Shown here in pieces: positions 1 through 6,970 of a stretch of 18,184 nucleotides of DNA (the stretch's first letter is position 1; every line of letters begins with the position of its first letter). The DNA is from Ruminococcus sp. (lineage in GTDB: Bacteria; Bacillota_A; Clostridia; Oscillospirales; Ruminococcaceae). Under the pieces are notes generated by a model, which was not told the origin of the DNA, ran no database searches, and saw only the letters and a list, made by a program, of their open reading frames with translations. The stretch covers positions 1-18,184 of the forward strand of contig NZ_JAIKXF010000114.1 of NCBI RefSeq assembly GCF_024684275.1, in the 5' to 3' direction. Position numbers and translations under genes: made by a program.

Positions 1-64
1 CATCTGGTAGAGCGCCACCTTGCCAAGGTGGAGGTAGCGAGTTCGAGCCTCGTAATCCGCTCCA
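1..64 (+). tRNA. tRNA-Gly (anticodon GCC), 5' end cut by window
   Basis: Only the part from the D-loop onward is present. The anticodon stem CCACC/GGTGG encloses a 7-nt loop with GCC at 22-24. The T-arm GTTCGAGCC is intact, the 3' acceptor strand is ATCCGC, and a genome-encoded CCA ends at 64. It decodes GGC/GGU glycine codons. Confidence 0.93.
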
Positions 65-69
65 AAAAC

Positions 70-140
70 GGCGCTATAGCCAAGTGGTAAGGCGTGGGTC
101 TGCAACACCCTGATCCCCAGTTCAAATCTGGGTGGCGCCT
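70..140 (+). tRNA. tRNA-Cys (anticodon GCA)
   Basis: Acceptor strands GGCGCTA (70-76) and TGGCGCC (133-139) pair, with one G-U. The anticodon loop CTGCAAC places GCA at 102-104. The T-arm contains GTTCAAATC. CCA is not encoded, unlike the preceding tRNA-Gly, so it would be added after transcription. Only 5 nt separate the two tRNAs, so they are probably one transcript. Confidence 0.93.
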
Positions 141-145
141 CTTAA

Positions 146-171
146 AGCATCTGCAAAAGCAGATGCTTTTT
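146..171 (+). terminator. Rho-independent terminator of the tRNA unit
   Basis: Perfect 9-bp stem AGCATCTGC / GCAGATGCT with an AAAA loop, followed by a run of T. It directly follows tRNA-Cys. Confidence 0.9.
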
Positions 172-224
172 ATTTTTTGCCTACTTTTTCTTTAAACAAA
201 TCTTATTTTTTTTGTAAAAACCTC

Positions 225-253
225 TTGAATATTAATCATTTTTAATATATAAT
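225..253 (+). promoter_or_regulatory. Promoter of the rnf operon
   Basis: TTGAAT at 225-230 and TATAAT at 248-253 are separated by 17 bp, a near-consensus housekeeping-sigma promoter. The start of transcription would be near 260, giving an untranslated leader of about 88 nt before rnfC. The A/T-rich stretch just upstream may act as an UP element. Confidence 0.8.
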
Positions 254-291
254 ATTAATGTATGGGCTCTTTTGACCATTTCTCAATAGGA

Positions 292-330
292 CCATTTTTA
301 CCGAAAATAAAATGGCAAGCATCAAGCCAT
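292..330 (+). promoter_or_regulatory. rnfC leader with two mutually exclusive hairpins
   Basis: CCATTTT (292-298) can pair with AAAATGG (309-315), while ATGGC (312-316) can pair with GCCAT (326-330). The two stems share ATGG, so only one can form. The second ends a few bases before the rnfC ribosome binding site at 337-342. No known riboswitch family is recognised and the stems are short, so a regulatory role is a guess. Confidence 0.3.
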
Positions 331-348
331 CATATCAAGGAGAATTTT

Positions 349-1626
349 ATGAAAAAGCTTAACGGTATAAAGCTTAAGCACCGTAAAAATACAGAAAACA
401 GTTCTACTGTAGATTTTCCTGTTCCTTCTAAAGTCACAATCCCTATGTCAATGACTATGGGTGCACCATGTCAGCCGTTAGTAAAGGTTGGTGACAATGT
501 TGCTGTTGGTCAGATGATAGGCGATACTGACGCGGCATTCAGTGCTCCCGTGCATTCAGGCGTTTCGGGTAAAGTCACTGCAATAAGTGATTATCGCAGC
601 GCTGTGGGAACAGTATGTAAAATGATAGAAATTGAAACAGACGGTCTCCAGACTATATCAGATGAAGTAAAGCCGCCTGTTGTCACAGATAAGGAAAGCT
701 TTGTAAAAGCTGTTCGTCAGAGCGGAGCCTGCGGACTTGGCGGTGCCGGTTTTCCCACACATATAAAACTGAATCCCAAAGCTGATATTGATACACTGAT
801 TATCAATGCGGCTGAATGCGAGCCTTACATAACTGCCGATTACCGAGAGATGATAGAAAACCCACAGGATATTATCAACGGTATAAATATGGTAAAGTCT
901 CAGCTGGGCATAAAGTCAGCAAAGCTCGCTATCGAAGCCAATAAGCCAGAGGCTATCAAAAACTTTACTGCTATGGCAGAAAATGATGATACCATAGATA
1001 TAATCACTTTGCCGTCTGCTTACCCTCAGGGTGCTGAAAAAGTCATCATCTATAATTCTACGGGCAGAATAGTAAACGAGGGCTCATTGCCTGCCGATGC
1101 TGGCGTTATCGTTATGAATGTTTCCACAGTTGCTTTTCTGTATCGTTATATGCAGACAGGTATGCCACTCGTTACGCGCCGTCTAACTATTGACGGTAAT
1201 GCAGTAGGAGAGCCTAAAAACGTTCGTGCTATTATAGGCACATCGTTCAGGGAGCTTCTGGAATTCTGTAAAACCGATACAGCTTCTATAAAAAAGCTAA
1301 TTGCAGGCGGTCCTATGATGGGTATGAGTGTTCCTGATATTGAAATGCCTGTAGTCAAGACTTCAAATGCTCTCCTTGCTTTCAACCATTACGACGAGCG
1401 TAAAACATCCAACTGTATCCGCTGCGGACGATGTGTAAGAGTATGTCCCCTCGGACTTATGCCAGCAGATATTGACAGAGCTTTTAAGATACGCAATATA
1501 GAAGAACTTAAACAGCTCAAAGTTATGCTCTGCATGAACTGTGGAAGCTGTACATATGTCTGTCCTGCAAACAGAAAGCTTGCAGAAACCAATCAGCTTG
1601 CAAAAGCACTTATCCCACGAAAGTAA
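349..1626 (+). CDS. rnfC: Rnf electron transport complex subunit C
   Basis: Peripheral subunit of the membrane Rnf complex, which oxidises reduced ferredoxin with NAD+ and pumps Na+ or H+ across the cytoplasmic membrane; RnfC is the NADH/FMN-binding side. The protein is 425 aa. The glycine-rich segment GACGLGGAGFPTHIKL and the downstream AAECEPY motif are typical of the flavin/NAD-binding region. Two [4Fe-4S] motifs lie at C356-C359-C362-C366 and C395-C398-C401-C405. The ATG at 349 is chosen because AAGGAG precedes it by 6 nt; an in-frame ATG at 262 would add 29 residues but has no ribosome site and lies at the presumed transcript start. It is the first gene of the rnfCDGEAB operon. Confidence 0.96.
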   Translation: MKKLNGIKLKHRKNTENSSTVDFPVPSKVTIPMSMTMGAPCQPLVKVGDNVAVGQMIGDTDAAFSAPVHSGVSGKVTAISDYRSAVGTVCKMIEIETDGLQTISDEVKPPVVTDKESFVKAVRQSGACGLGGAGFPTHIKLNPKADIDTLIINAAECEPYITADYREMIENPQDIINGINMVKSQLGIKSAKLAIEANKPEAIKNFTAMAENDDTIDIITLPSAYPQGAEKVIIYNSTGRIVNEGSLPADAGVIVMNVSTVAFLYRYMQTGMPLVTRRLTIDGNAVGEPKNVRAIIGTSFRELLEFCKTDTASIKKLIAGGPMMGMSVPDIEMPVVKTSNALLAFNHYDERKTSNCIRCGRCVRVCPLGLMPADIDRAFKIRNIEELKQLKVMLCMNCGSCTYVCPANRKLAETNQLAKALIPRK

Positions 1627-1641
1627 GGAGGCGGATAATCA

Positions 1642-2583
1642 ATGAATAAGCTTATTGTTTCGCCGTCCCCACATGACGAAAACTACACTAAAACAACAAA
1701 TATAATGCTGAACGTTATTATCGCTCTTCTTCCTGCATGGGGGGCAGCGATATACTTCTTTGGTATGCGTGTTATACCTCTGACTGCGGTCTGTATCGGA
1801 AGCTGCATATTCTTTGAATACGTATGCCGCGCAATGATGAAACGCAGCAATACTATCGCTGATCTTTCCGCTGTTGTCACAGGACTTATACTTGCTATGA
1901 ATCTGCCATCGACTCTGCCATACTGGATGGCAGTTATAGGCTCATTTATTGCAATAGTCATTGTAAAGCAGTTATTTGGCGGACTTGGTCAGAACTTCGC
2001 AAATCCTGCCATAACCGCAAGAATCGTGCTTATGATAAGTTTCCCTGCGGCAATGACAAAATGGGTAGAGCCATTCACCCACACAGACCTTGACGCTATA
2101 TCAAGTGCAACCCCGCTTCCTCTTGCAGGAACTGACAATGCCGTATCATACCTTGATCTATTCCTCGGAAAGTGCGGCGGCTGTCTCGGTGAGACCTGCG
2201 CTCTTGCACTTCTCATAGGCGGACTTTATCTTGCTGCAAGAAAGATAATCTCCCATGCAGCTCCACTCTCATTCATCGGCAGTCTATTCATTCTCAGCTG
2301 GATCAGCGGCTCTGATCCTGTATATCAGATACTCGCAGGAGGCGTTTTCCTGGGGGCTTTCTTCATGGCAACTGACTACGCCACAACTCCCATTACCACC
2401 AAAGGAAAGATCGTTTTCGGACTTGGCTGCGGTATCATAACATTTATCATCAGGCGATTCGGCTCGTATCCTGAGGGAGTTTCTTTCTCGATTCTCCTTA
2501 TGAACGTTCTTACTCCGTATATCGAGCAGCTTACAAGAACTAAGGTACTTGGTGCAAAGGAGGCTGAGAAGAATGAAGGATAA
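1642..2583 (+). CDS. rnfD: Rnf complex membrane subunit D
   Basis: Integral membrane subunit of the ferredoxin:NAD+ oxidoreductase, 313 aa, with about nine hydrophobic segments starting with NIMLNVIIALLPAWGAAIYF. In this family FMN is attached covalently to a threonine within an SGAT-like motif, here in the SSATPLPLAG region (around residue 155). The alternating loop glycines and GGLGQNFANPA are typical of RnfD/NqrB. The ribosome site AAGGAGGCGG lies upstream of the ATG, 15 nt after rnfC. Its last 11 bp overlap rnfG, which implies coupled translation. Confidence 0.95.
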   Translation: MNKLIVSPSPHDENYTKTTNIMLNVIIALLPAWGAAIYFFGMRVIPLTAVCIGSCIFFEYVCRAMMKRSNTIADLSAVVTGLILAMNLPSTLPYWMAVIGSFIAIVIVKQLFGGLGQNFANPAITARIVLMISFPAAMTKWVEPFTHTDLDAISSATPLPLAGTDNAVSYLDLFLGKCGGCLGETCALALLIGGLYLAARKIISHAAPLSFIGSLFILSWISGSDPVYQILAGGVFLGAFFMATDYATTPITTKGKIVFGLGCGIITFIIRRFGSYPEGVSFSILLMNVLTPYIEQLTRTKVLGAKEAEKNEG

Positions 2584-3100
2584 GGTAAAACCTACTGTTG
2601 TACTTACAATAATATGTATAATAGCTTCTCTGCTTCTTGTATTTGCATATGAACTTACAAAAGACCGTATCGCAGAACAAAAGTCTCAGAAATTCAGCAG
2701 CAGCGTTGAAGCTCTTTTCGGAAAGACCGAAAGCAAGGTCTTGGAGCTGAAATGCGGCTATGATGAGATACAGACGATAGCTGTAACCCCCGATAAAAAA
2801 GCAGTCCTTCAGGTATGTACAGACGGCTATTCAAAGGACGGCATAGATATACTTGTTGGATTTGATGAGCAGGGAAGTATCACAGGAATTGAATTTGTTT
2901 CACTTGGTGAAACTCCTGGTTTAGGTTCAAAAATCCGCGATGAAGCTGATTTCAGAAAACAGTTTTATGGACTTGATTCACCATCAGATAGCTTTGACGC
3001 TATAAGCGGTGCTACTTTTTCTTCCAATGGAATGAAACACGCAGTCGATACTGCAATTAAGGCATACAATGAGAACAAGGAGGCGATACTCGGTGGCTGA
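2573..3100 (+). CDS. rnfG: Rnf complex subunit G, FMN-binding
   Basis: Subunit with one N-terminal membrane anchor (about residues 7-27, VVLTIICIIASLLLVFAYEL) and a domain on the outer face of the membrane. The motif ISGATFSS near the C-terminus is the covalent FMN-attachment site, with the threonine carrying the flavin in this family. The LGETPGLGSKI segment is also characteristic of RnfG/NqrC. The protein is 175 aa. The ATG at 2573 is preferred over the longer reading frame from 2549 because AAAGGAGG lies just upstream. It overlaps the ends of both rnfD and rnfE. Confidence 0.95.
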   Translation: MKDKVKPTVVLTIICIIASLLLVFAYELTKDRIAEQKSQKFSSSVEALFGKTESKVLELKCGYDEIQTIAVTPDKKAVLQVCTDGYSKDGIDILVGFDEQGSITGIEFVSLGETPGLGSKIRDEADFRKQFYGLDSPSDSFDAISGATFSSNGMKHAVDTAIKAYNENKEAILGG

Positions 3101-3767
3101 TAAGAAAACTCCGCTTGTAAAAGAGCTTACTAAAGGCATAATAAAAGAAAATCCGACTCTTGTTATGCTGCTGGGTATGTGTCCGACTCTTGCTGTCACT
3201 ACTCAAGCCATGAACGGCATAGGTATGGGGCTGGCGACAACTTTTGTTCTTCTCGGTTCTAACATAGTTATTTCTGCCCTTAGAAAGGTTATTCCCGATA
3301 AGGTCAGAATACCTGCCTTTATCGTTATAATCGCAAGCTTTGTTACTCTCATCGGCTTTTTGCTTGAGGGCTTTGTGCCGAGCCTTTATGACAGTCTCGG
3401 TATTTATCTTACACTTATCACTGTAAACTGTATCATATTTGGCAGAGCAGAGATGTTCGCAAGTAAAAACGGTATTTTAGCTTCTGCACTTGACGCAATA
3501 GGTATGGGTGCTGGCTTTACACTGGCGCTGTTCCTCATGGGCTCTATACGAGAGATTATCGGGGCAGGGCAGTGGCTTGGAATGAAATTGCCTGTACTCA
3601 GTGAAAATCCAATGCTGTTCTTTATTATGCCGGCAGGAGGCTTCTTCACTCTTGGAATGATAATCGCGGCTGTAAATAAACTTAAAAATAAAAAGCCGCC
3701 TCAGGAGCTTGGCTGCAGCACCTGTCCAAATGCTAAGAACTGTGGAAAGGAAGGTGACTGTCATTGA
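3093..3767 (+). CDS. rnfE: Rnf complex membrane subunit E
   Basis: Integral membrane subunit of 224 aa, paralogous to RnfA; together they form the core of the complex, which holds an iron-sulfur site at its centre. The N-terminal segment ENPTLVMLLGMCPTLAVT matches the conserved half-site with its cysteine. There are six hydrophobic segments. The C-terminus carries extra cysteines (LGCSTCPNAKNCGKEGDC) beyond the last helix, which could bind metal. A GTG start at 3093 is chosen: AAGGAGG lies 9 nt upstream, and it overlaps the end of rnfG. The longer ATG frame from 3069 has no ribosome site. Confidence 0.94.
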   Translation: MADKKTPLVKELTKGIIKENPTLVMLLGMCPTLAVTTQAMNGIGMGLATTFVLLGSNIVISALRKVIPDKVRIPAFIVIIASFVTLIGFLLEGFVPSLYDSLGIYLTLITVNCIIFGRAEMFASKNGILASALDAIGMGAGFTLALFLMGSIREIIGAGQWLGMKLPVLSENPMLFFIMPAGGFFTLGMIIAAVNKLKNKKPPQELGCSTCPNAKNCGKEGDCH

Positions 3768-4342
3768 AGACCATACTCGCAATAATGCTTTCAGCTATGC
3801 TGACAGATAACTTCGTTCTTTCAAAATTCATGGGAATATGTCCGTTTCTCGGCGTTTCAAAAAAGCTTGACAGCGCGGCAGGAATGGGTATTGCAGTTAC
3901 TTTTGTAATGATATGCGCAACTATAGTTACATATCCGATACACCACGGAATCCTCGTTCCAAACGAACTGGAATACTTCGACACAGTTGTATTTATTCTT
4001 GTAATTGCGCTCTTTGTTCAGTTGGTAGAAAACTTCCTGAAAAAATGTGTTCCGTCGCTATACAGCTCTCTCGGCGTCTATCTGCCGCTTATAACCACAA
4101 ACTGTGCGGTTCTTGGCGTTACAGTTCTTAATATCGACAACGATTATACATTTTTCCAGTCAATTATCAACGCACTTTTCGGCGGACTCGGCTTTATGAT
4201 AGTGCTGATTATCTTCTCCGGAGTACGCAAAAAGCTTGAATACGCGGATATTCCCGAGACATTTAAGGGCGTTCCCGCAACGCTTATTGCCGCTTCTATA
4301 GTTTCAATAAGCTTCATGGGCTTTGCAGGACTTATAAAATAA
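3764..4342 (+). CDS. rnfA: Rnf complex membrane subunit A
   Basis: Integral membrane partner of RnfE, 192 aa, six hydrophobic segments. The N-terminal motif DNFVLSKFMGICPFLGVSKK is nearly diagnostic for RnfA. A second cysteine half-site is LITTNCAVLGV. Translation starts at TTG (3764), which overlaps the rnfE stop codon as TTGA, with AAGGAAGGTG upstream. No later ATG would keep the conserved N-terminus, so the TTG start is likely genuine and the gene is coupled to rnfE. Confidence 0.95.
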   Translation: MKTILAIMLSAMLTDNFVLSKFMGICPFLGVSKKLDSAAGMGIAVTFVMICATIVTYPIHHGILVPNELEYFDTVVFILVIALFVQLVENFLKKCVPSLYSSLGVYLPLITTNCAVLGVTVLNIDNDYTFFQSIINALFGGLGFMIVLIIFSGVRKKLEYADIPETFKGVPATLIAASIVSISFMGFAGLIK

Positions 4343-4357
4343 GGGAGGGTTAATACT

Positions 4358-5149
4358 ATGACTTATATTATACCTGCTCTTATTTTAGGAGGCTGCGGTA
4401 TACTCGCCGGTGTTCTCCTCACTATAGCAGCAAAGATCTTTTATGTCAAAGTCGATGAAAGGATCGAGAAAATAAATGATGCACTGCCACAGGCAAACTG
4501 CGGAGCCTGTGGATTTGCAGGCTGCTCGGATTATGCTTCGGCTATTATCAATAAAGGGGCAGCTACTAACCTTTGCCGTCCCGGCGGAAGCGATTCCGCA
4601 AATAAAATAGCCTCTATTCTTGGAACTAAAGCAGCAGAAGTTGTTCCAATGACAGCTGTAGTACATTGCAGCGGTGACTGCAATGCAACAGAAAAGGCAT
4701 TCATTTTCGACGGAGTTCAGTCCTGTAAGGCTGTTAAACGCTTTTACGGCGGCAGCGGAATGTGTAAATACGGCTGTATAGGACTTGGCGACTGTGTTAC
4801 TGTATGTGAGCATAACGCAATAAAAATCGTAAACGGAATCGCTAAAGTCACACCTTCTCTTTGTGGAGCCTGCGGACAATGCGCAGCTGTCTGTCCCAAT
4901 CAGCTTATAGAGATAAAGCCGTTATCAAAATGCATTGACGTCTTATGTTCTTCAGGTGATAACGGAAAAACTACAAAGCTTGTATGTAAAAACGGTTGTA
5001 TCGGCTGTAAGATATGTGAAAAGAAATGTCCGAACGAGGCTATTATCGTAAATAATTTTCATGCTGCTATTGACCACAGCAACTGTTCAAACTGTGGCAT
5101 CTGCATTGAATCATGTCCTGCAAAAGTAATACATAGATGCAATTCATAA
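4358..5149 (+). CDS. rnfB: Rnf complex iron-sulfur subunit B
   Basis: Ferredoxin-like entry subunit for electrons, 263 aa. An N-terminal membrane helix (about residues 3-27) is followed by the CX2CX4CX16C cluster site of the Fe-S domain at C48, C51, C56, C73. The rest holds four ferredoxin-type cysteine sets around residues 136-150, 169-179, 210-224 and 243-253. It is longer than the E. coli protein (about 190 aa) because of the additional clusters, as is usual in Clostridia. GGGAGGG lies upstream of the ATG, 15 nt after rnfA. It is the last operon gene, followed at once by a terminator. Confidence 0.95.
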   Translation: MTYIIPALILGGCGILAGVLLTIAAKIFYVKVDERIEKINDALPQANCGACGFAGCSDYASAIINKGAATNLCRPGGSDSANKIASILGTKAAEVVPMTAVVHCSGDCNATEKAFIFDGVQSCKAVKRFYGGSGMCKYGCIGLGDCVTVCEHNAIKIVNGIAKVTPSLCGACGQCAAVCPNQLIEIKPLSKCIDVLCSSGDNGKTTKLVCKNGCIGCKICEKKCPNEAIIVNNFHAAIDHSNCSNCGICIESCPAKVIHRCNS

Positions 5150-5150
5150 C

Positions 5151-5179
5151 AAAAAGCCACAGCTAAGCTGTGGCTTTTT
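5151..5179. terminator. Bidirectional terminator between rnfB and pyrB
   Basis: Perfect 9-bp stem AGCCACAGC / GCTGTGGCT (5155-5163 and 5167-5175) with a 3-nt loop, flanked by an A-run on the left and a T-run on the right. It can therefore end transcription of the plus-strand rnf operon and of the minus-strand pyrB unit that converges here. Confidence 0.92.
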
Positions 5180-5181
5180 TA

Positions 5182-6264
5182 TCATATAAGCTTTCTTTCA
5201 TCACAGTATTCACATTCAAGAAGCGTTTCATCTCCGCTTGAACGGAAGCTTTTTGGAAGGTATTCCTCATGATTTGTAATACATTTCGGATTTGAGCAGC
5301 GGACTCCGCTGAACAGCTTTCCTTTGAGAGTTTCAGATGACTTTTTTTCTCTGAGAATAGTCAGTATAAGAGCCATACGCACATACATACCGTATTTTGC
5401 CTGTTTGAAGTACATTGCACGTTCATCATCGTCAACCTCGACTGTAATTTCGTCAACTCTTGGAAGGGGATGCATTACTATCATATCCTTTTTCGCACCC
5501 AGCATTTTTCTTCTGTCAAGAACATATGTATTCTTCTGAGCGAGGTATTCCTCTTCGCTTGCAAAACGTTCCTGCTGTATTCTTGTCATATATAATACAT
5601 CAAGACTTCCTATAGCTTCTTCAATAGTCTTGACTTCCTTGTACTTGCTTCCGTTTGCTTTTATTATATCCTTTATGTACGCAGGCATACCAAGCTCTTT
5701 TGTAGAAATGAACACAAAATTATTATCCGGGAACATACTAAGAGCCTTGCAAAGTGAATGAACAGTTCTTCCATTGAGAAGATCTCCGCACATACCTATA
5801 GTAAGTCCTGAGAGAGTCTTTTTCTCTATTTTTAGTGTAAGCAGGTCTGTTAGTGTCTGAGTCGGGTGGAGGTGTCCGCCGTCACCTGCGTTGATAACAG
5901 AGCAGTCAGCGGTAAGAGAAGCTGCCTTAGCTGCTCCTGCGATCGGGTGACGTATTACAAGAACATCTGCATAATTGCTGACGATCTTTGTGGTATCTTT
6001 TATAGTCTCACCTTTGGCAACAGATGAATTTGCAGGATTATCAAATCCGATTATCTGACCGCCAAGTCTTATCATAGCTGCCTGAAAGGACATCTGTGTA
6101 CGTGTGGAAGGCTCATAGAAAAGTGTAGCCATTATCTTTCCATCACATTCATGTGCGAAATCAGAAGGGGACTGATATATCTTTTCTCCAAGCTCAACCA
6201 CTTTTTGCCACCATGAAACAGGATAATCGTTCAGGTCAATAAGATGCTGATATTCCGAAATCAT
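5182..6264 (-). CDS. pyrB: Aspartate carbamoyltransferase with fused PyrI-type zinc domain
   Basis: Catalyses carbamoyl phosphate + aspartate to carbamoyl aspartate in pyrimidine synthesis. The 360-aa protein has the phosphate-binding loop STRTQMSF (from residue 53), HPTQTLTDLLTL and HPLPRVDEI, all hallmarks of the catalytic chain. Residues from about 320 on are an added zinc-ribbon-like tail with C323, C328, C351 and C354; the order C-X4-C, a CITN motif and then C-X2-C resembles the zinc domain of the regulatory chain PyrI. The nucleotide-binding half of PyrI is absent. The ATG at 6264 is chosen because GGAGGT lies 7 nt upstream; the longer frame from 6306 has no such site. Last gene of the asnB-HD-pyrB unit. 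Confidence 0.93.
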   Translation of the reverse strand: MISEYQHLIDLNDYPVSWWQKVVELGEKIYQSPSDFAHECDGKIMATLFYEPSTRTQMSFQAAMIRLGGQIIGFDNPANSSVAKGETIKDTTKIVSNYADVLVIRHPIAGAAKAASLTADCSVINAGDGGHLHPTQTLTDLLTLKIEKKTLSGLTIGMCGDLLNGRTVHSLCKALSMFPDNNFVFISTKELGMPAYIKDIIKANGSKYKEVKTIEEAIGSLDVLYMTRIQQERFASEEEYLAQKNTYVLDRRKMLGAKKDMIVMHPLPRVDEITVEVDDDERAMYFKQAKYGMYVRMALILTILREKKSSETLKGKLFSGVRCSNPKCITNHEEYLPKSFRSSGDETLLECEYCDERKLI

Positions 6265-6286
6265 ATTTTGTACCTCCGTTATATTA

Positions 6287-6955
6287 TTACAGTATTTTAC
6301 TGTCATTGATTATCATTTCAAACTGAACTCCAAGAAACTCTGAAGCCCTTCTGCAAAGGAGCATACGCTTCATAAAAATCTCAAAATATTCAAGAACAGA
6401 TGATATTTCAGTATCTATCTGAAGCTCAAGAATGATCGATGACTTATCATCGTTGAATTTTACAGCTGATTGTACAACGGCATAGTTTACACGGTCATGG
6501 ATATCAAAAGTGAGAAGGTCTGTGTTGCGGACGCGGCTTCTGCGCACATCTGTTTTGTCGCCGATTATCATTGCCGCAGATATTGCGTCAAGCGGCTGTC
6601 CCGTACCCTCATCGTGATTGCCTATAGCCGAGATTATAGAGCATATCTCGTCCGCAGGCATACTGAGATTATCCAGAAGCCTGAATGCCATTACAGCACC
6701 GCTTTGCGCGTGGTCAACGCGGTTTATAACATTGCCTATATCATGCATTATAGAAGCTATCCTTGCGAGCTCAACTGTTCTTTCATCGTATCCCAGAGTT
6801 TCAAGGATAAGTGCAGATGTATGAGCCACACGCTCAACATGAGGAAATGAATGCTCGGTATATCCGAGGGCTTCAAGAGCGCTGTCTGCTCTTTGTATAT
6901 ATTCCATTATGTCTGGATTCTGTTTAATATACTTGTATGTTACCTTACTTGCCAT
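6287..6955 (-). CDS. HD-domain metal-dependent phosphohydrolase
   Basis: Cytoplasmic protein of 222 aa with HD-superfamily metal ligands: H39 in FPHVERV, H71-D72 in IMHDIGN, H82 in VDHAQSG, and the later GNHDEG segment. The middle part (IIGDKTDVRRSRVRN) is typical of a group of HD proteins in Clostridia. The substrate is unknown; phosphohydrolase activity on a nucleotide is the usual role of the fold. It starts 15 bp after asnB ends, with ACGGAG as ribosome site, and lies 22 bp before pyrB, so the three genes are probably one transcript. Confidence 0.85.
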   Translation of the reverse strand: MASKVTYKYIKQNPDIMEYIQRADSALEALGYTEHSFPHVERVAHTSALILETLGYDERTVELARIASIMHDIGNVINRVDHAQSGAVMAFRLLDNLSMPADEICSIISAIGNHDEGTGQPLDAISAAMIIGDKTDVRRSRVRNTDLLTFDIHDRVNYAVVQSAVKFNDDKSSIILELQIDTEISSVLEYFEIFMKRMLLCRRASEFLGVQFEMIINDSKIL

Positions 6956-6970
6956 ATTATCTCCGTTTGA

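Noticed and set aside
262..348. N-terminal extension of RnfC from the ATG at 262
   Set aside because: The ATG lies at the presumed transcription start without a ribosome site, whereas AAGGAG stands correctly before the ATG at 349.
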